A stretch of 10,176 bases of DNA from Candidatus Cloacimonadota bacterium (lineage in GTDB: Bacteria > Cloacimonadota > Cloacimonadia > Cloacimonadales > JAOZMQ01): the NCBI GenBank assembly GCA_029934195.1, contig JAOZMQ010000082.1, positions 1 through 10,176 of the forward strand. Direction: 5' to 3'. The position numbers were made by a program, and so were the translations under genes. Each line of letters starts with the position of its first letter. Within the stretch, counting starts at the first letter, position 1. Under the pieces are notes generated by a model. That model made no database searches, was not told where the DNA came from, and saw nothing but the letters and a program-made list of their open reading frames with translations. Positions 7,583 to 10,176 of the stretch are shown here, piece by piece.

Positions 7583-9814
7583 TTAACGTACCATTATTTG
7601 GTCAACAAAAATCCAAGTCTTCCGATTTTTCTTAACAAGTTTTCGATTTTTTGCAACAATTTTTATAAATCTGAAAAAAGATTCTATTGGAAAAACGAAA
7701 ATTTTTATTGATTTTTTTTCTTGTTGATTACAAATGTTTTGAGAGGAAATTTTTGTCCATTCTAATCCATCTAAAGATTTTTCAATGATAAGATTTTCAG
7801 GGAGATAAATTAAATTTGGTATATTTTGTAAAAATGAAATTTCTATTGTTTTTGAAAAAGTTTTCTCTTCCATATCAAGAATCATTTCCACATTTATATC
7901 TTCAAATCCAAACCATTTTCCATCACGGAATTTTTTACTTCCTTTCATTCCATCTGTGAGATTATATTTTCCACTTCCTTTATAACTACTTGCCGGTTTT
8001 ACATTTAATTTTACAGTTTTCCCAATTGCTTTATTAAAGTGAATTGTTTGAATGGTAGGATTTCCATAATGATTCCCTTTAATAAAAATGCTGGCTTTAA
8101 CCGTACAGATTTTATCAATTTTTATTGGCTCTTTGTAATTGATATATTTACCTTCATCAATAGAATAATGAATTTCTGCTTCAAATATTTCAGATTCAAG
8201 TATAATCCTGTAGCCATATTTTTCAGAAAATTCTGGGATTATTTCGATTTTTGATGAACCTTTACAATAATTTATCCCAAGATTTTGAAGTCGAATAAAA
8301 TGTGTTTGCATCCTCTTTTGAAAATCATGCCAGTTCCGATTGTTTTTTGATGTCCAGACAACTTCAGCCAAAGCACACATTCTCGGAATACTCATATATT
8401 CAGCGTGTGAAGGAGTTTCAATCCATTCTGTCCATACATTTCCTTGTGCTCCTATAATATGTTTTGATTGTTCAGCAGTCAATATTTCAGGAATCGGCTC
8501 GAAAGAATAGACTTTTTTTAGAGAAGTATATCCGCCAATAGCTTGTGGCTCTGTTTCCGCATCGCTCTGATAATGGTCAAAATAACAATGAGTTCCCGGA
8601 GTCATAATGACATCATGTTCTTGTTGAGCAGCTGAAATTCCTCCTTCAATTCCTCGCCAAGACATTACAACAGCTTTTGAAGCTAAACCACCTTCAAGAA
8701 TTTCATCCCACCCAATCATTTTTTTATTCTTGGAAATCAGAAATTTCTCAATCCGTTTGATAAACCAACTTTGTAATTCAAACTCATCTTTTAGACCTTC
8801 ATCTTTAATTCTTTTTTGACAACGAGGACAGATTTTCCAATTAGATTTATCTACCTCATCGCCTCCGATATGAATGAACTTTGATGGAAATAATTCAATC
8901 ACTTCGGAGAGAACATCTTTAATGAAAAGAAAAACTTCCTCTTTTCCTGCGCAAAAGATGTCCTTATTCGGCCAGTAAGAACCGGTTGCTACATAAAATT
9001 TCCCTTCAAAACATGCAAGTTCCGGATAGGCAGATAGAACTTCTAAAGTATGTCCGGGCATTTCTATTTCAGGAATAATTGTAACATTCCTCAATTGTGC
9101 ATATTCAATAATTTGTTTAATTTCTTTTTGTGTATAGAATCCTCCGTAAGTTGCTTTGTCGTTTTCAGTTGCTGAATCTCTATTTCTCCAAGGTTGAGTT
9201 TCATTGTCCACTCTCCAAGCCGATATTTCTTGCAATTTTGGATATTTTTTTATCTCAATTCTCCATCCGTTATCATCGGTTAAATGCCAATGGAAAACGT
9301 TCATTTTGTGCATTGCGATATAATCAATGTATTTGTAAATAAACTCTTTCTGGAAAAAATGACGCGAGACATCAAGATGCATTCCGCGATATTTAAAACG
9401 TGGTTCATCATTTATTGAACAACACGGAATCTTTATTTCGGTACAAGAAAATTTGTCTTTGTAGATTTCAGTTGGGAGCAATTGTAAAATAGTCTGAAAA
9501 GCATAAAAAATTCCGGCTTTTGAAGTTGCTTTAACAACAATATTTTTTTGGGAAATTTCAATGGAATACCACTCTTTAGCAAGTTTAGCACCGTCTATTT
9601 TCATTAATAAAAAGCAATTAATTTCTTCTTCTGTGAAAGAAGTTTTCGCAAGTTGAATTATTCCAAAGTTAGAAATAGTTTCTGAAATTTTATCTTTCAT
9701 CAACGATGCCAGATCAATAAATTCTTGATGATTAAATAAGATAGAGGTCTTATCATTAATAGTAAAATAGCCGGAATTCTTTTTATAAAATTTCGGTTTT
9801 GGGATAATATTCAT
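7583..9814 (-). CDS. Glycoside hydrolase family 20 beta-N-acetylhexosaminidase
   Basis: A 743-aa GH20 enzyme that removes terminal N-acetylglucosamine or N-acetylgalactosamine from glycans by substrate-assisted catalysis. Domains: GH20b alpha/beta domain about 1-135; TIM-barrel catalytic domain about 139-490; a chitobiase/hexosaminidase C-terminal type beta domain about 525-595; and a discoidin-like (F5/8 type C) region about 600-743 with LTDGMKGSKKFRDGKWFGFE. Catalytic Asp319-Glu320 lie in HIGGDE. Other active-site hallmarks are RGMHLDVSRHF (143-153), HWHLTDDNGWR (175-185), GH at 254-255, GWDE near 369, SWRG at 385-388 and GNVWTEW at 458-464. The start is fixed by GGAG 7 nt upstream and by an in-frame TAA 18 nt before the ATG, so no hidden N-terminal extension exists. 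The mature-like N-terminus (MNIIPKPKFY) has no signal peptide, which suggests cytoplasmic action on imported chito- or muropeptide-derived sugars, or unusual export. No sugar transporter or other glycan gene is in view. Confidence 0.95.
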   Translation of the reverse strand: MNIIPKPKFYKKNSGYFTINDKTSILFNHQEFIDLASLMKDKISETISNFGIIQLAKTSFTEEEINCFLLMKIDGAKLAKEWYSIEISQKNIVVKATSKAGIFYAFQTILQLLPTEIYKDKFSCTEIKIPCCSINDEPRFKYRGMHLDVSRHFFQKEFIYKYIDYIAMHKMNVFHWHLTDDNGWRIEIKKYPKLQEISAWRVDNETQPWRNRDSATENDKATYGGFYTQKEIKQIIEYAQLRNVTIIPEIEMPGHTLEVLSAYPELACFEGKFYVATGSYWPNKDIFCAGKEEVFLFIKDVLSEVIELFPSKFIHIGGDEVDKSNWKICPRCQKRIKDEGLKDEFELQSWFIKRIEKFLISKNKKMIGWDEILEGGLASKAVVMSWRGIEGGISAAQQEHDVIMTPGTHCYFDHYQSDAETEPQAIGGYTSLKKVYSFEPIPEILTAEQSKHIIGAQGNVWTEWIETPSHAEYMSIPRMCALAEVVWTSKNNRNWHDFQKRMQTHFIRLQNLGINYCKGSSKIEIIPEFSEKYGYRIILESEIFEAEIHYSIDEGKYINYKEPIKIDKICTVKASIFIKGNHYGNPTIQTIHFNKAIGKTVKLNVKPASSYKGSGKYNLTDGMKGSKKFRDGKWFGFEDINVEMILDMEEKTFSKTIEISFLQNIPNLIYLPENLIIEKSLDGLEWTKISSQNICNQQEKKSIKIFVFPIESFFRFIKIVAKNRKLVKKNRKTWIFVDQIMVR

Positions 9815-9821
9815 TATTTTG

Positions 9822-9825
9822 CTCC
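9822..9825 (-). promoter_or_regulatory. Ribosome binding site of the hexosaminidase
   Basis: On the minus strand GGAG lies 7 nt before the ATG at 9814-9812. Together with the in-frame TAA just upstream it confirms the short N-terminus lacking a signal peptide. Confidence 0.75.
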
Positions 9826-10005
9826 ATAATTATAAATTTGCAAATAGACACTCTTTCCCTATTTTTTTAAAATTCCATATACACTAATTTTTATTTTACG
9901 AACGAGTATTTATGTTATTTTAGTACCTGAACAAAAAGGATTTTTTTAACCATGAAGAACAGAAATTCAGGAAGAAAGATCAATTGGGAAATTATTTATT
10001 TTTCA

Positions 10006-10032
10006 GCTACATAGAAGCGACATCTATGTAGC
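10006..10032. repeat. Perfect 10-bp hairpin (first of a cluster)
   Basis: GCTACATAGA (10006-10015) and TCTATGTAGC (10023-10032) are exact reverse complements around the 7-nt loop AGCGACA. It is more GC-rich than the surrounding DNA, is followed immediately by a second hairpin, and lies about 190 nt upstream of the hexosaminidase start. No T run follows, so a simple terminator is unlikely. Confidence 0.6.
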
Positions 10033-10050
10033 CCAATGCGTAAGCGTTGG
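10033..10050. repeat. Second hairpin, 7 bp with a 4-nt loop
   Basis: CCAATGC (10033-10039) pairs with GCGTTGG (10044-10050) with one T-G wobble and a GTAA loop. It directly abuts the preceding hairpin, and an A-rich stretch follows. Two stems stacked without a gap are typical of REP-like intergenic units. Confidence 0.45.
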
Positions 10051-10072
10051 ATAAAAATAAAAAGAGAATCAA

Positions 10073-10085
10073 GCTACAGAGTAGC
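10073..10085. repeat. Third hairpin, within a degenerate copy of the first unit
   Basis: GCTAC (10073-10077) and GTAGC (10081-10085) pair around AGA. The surrounding AGCTACAGAGTAGCGACA (10072-10089) matches 10005-10022 at 16 of 18 positions, so the cluster includes two copies of one repeat 67 nt apart. Confidence 0.45.
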
Positions 10086-10176
10086 GACAAGAAAAGTTAG
10101 AAAAAGTTAGTTTTCGTTCATGTACTATTTTAGTAATAACATTTTGTGTGTCAAATTGAATATTATTGCAATAGAG

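Larger units (their letters stand above)
9921..10127. repeat. Possible small intergenic repeat element bounded by imperfect inverted repeats
   Basis: TAGTACCTGAACAAAAA (9921-9937) and the reverse complement of 10111-10127 (TAGTACATGAACGAAAA) match at 15 of 17 positions. They bracket about 207 nt that contain three hairpins. The 10-mer TATTTTAGTA is found on both flanks (9916-9925 and 10126-10135), overlapping the inverted repeats. In such AT-rich DNA some of this could be chance. No transposase is present, so if real it would be a non-autonomous element. Confidence 0.35.
9815..10176. other. Non-coding region upstream of the hexosaminidase
   Basis: No convincing gene is present in these 362 nt. 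The part next to the hexosaminidase must carry its leader and probably its promoter; I found no well-spaced -35/-10 pair. A TATAAT occurs on the minus strand, but so close to the ribosome binding site that transcription would start inside it. From about 9921 to 10127 lies the hairpin-rich segment described separately. Confidence 0.6.

Noticed and set aside
8039..8254. Plus-strand 71-codon reading frame opposite the hexosaminidase
   Set aside because: Its Phe-rich composition is what the opposite strand of a Lys/Glu-rich gene gives; the GH20 frame is clearly the real one.
9130..9342. Plus-strand 70-codon reading frame opposite the hexosaminidase
   Set aside because: It overlaps conserved GH20 catalytic-domain sequence on the other strand and has no family features.
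9826..9835. TATAAT-like sequence on the minus strand as a hexosaminidase promoter
   Set aside because: It is too close to the ATG: transcription would begin within the ribosome binding site, and there is no -35 match at proper spacing.
9952..10014. 20-codon frame starting MKNRNSGRK upstream of the hairpin cluster
   Set aside because: The only purine-rich stretch is too far from the ATG, and the frame ends inside the hairpin repeat; no evidence that it is expressed.

Overview
The window looks like chromosomal DNA from a very AT-rich bacterium with a double membrane. All five proteins are rich in Lys, Ile and Asn, in keeping with low GC. The two hybrid histidine kinases each have an extracytoplasmic domain between two membrane segments. 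The hexosaminidase resembles those of Bacteroidetes and of AT-rich candidate phyla such as Cloacimonadota. That placement rests on general resemblance only; there is no rRNA or other marker gene here.

Left half, plus strand (1-6845): a membrane-tethered NMT1/THI5-type substrate-binding protein (50-1054) is followed after 21 nt by a hybrid sensor histidine kinase (1076-3388). A 400-nt non-coding gap, which holds a perfect 15-bp inverted repeat, separates these from a second, larger hybrid histidine kinase (3789-6845). The two kinases share an almost interchangeable output half (HisKA, HATPase and receiver, about 75% identical by hand alignment), but their sensing halves are unrelated. No ABC permease or ATPase, HPt protein or DNA-binding response regulator is present. 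The binding protein is therefore more likely a ligand-sensing partner of the first kinase than part of a transporter, but this is inference.

Right half, minus strand (6905-9814): a GH20 beta-N-acetylhexosaminidase (7583-9814) runs directly into a YgjP-type zinc metallopeptidase (6905-7582), with the stop codon of the first touching the start codon of the second. This pair converges on the second kinase, leaving 59 nt between the stop codons. The hexosaminidase has accessory C-terminal domains typical of secreted enzymes but no signal peptide.

The last 362 nt (9815-10176), upstream of the hexosaminidase, contain no supported gene. They hold a cluster of three short hairpins and a degenerate repeat, bracketed by an imperfect inverted repeat. 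This may be a small intergenic repeat element. I see no CRISPR array, tRNA, rRNA, transposase or phage gene. The two most interesting points are the binding-protein/kinase pairing and the duplicated kinase core; nothing here clearly amounts to an undescribed system.
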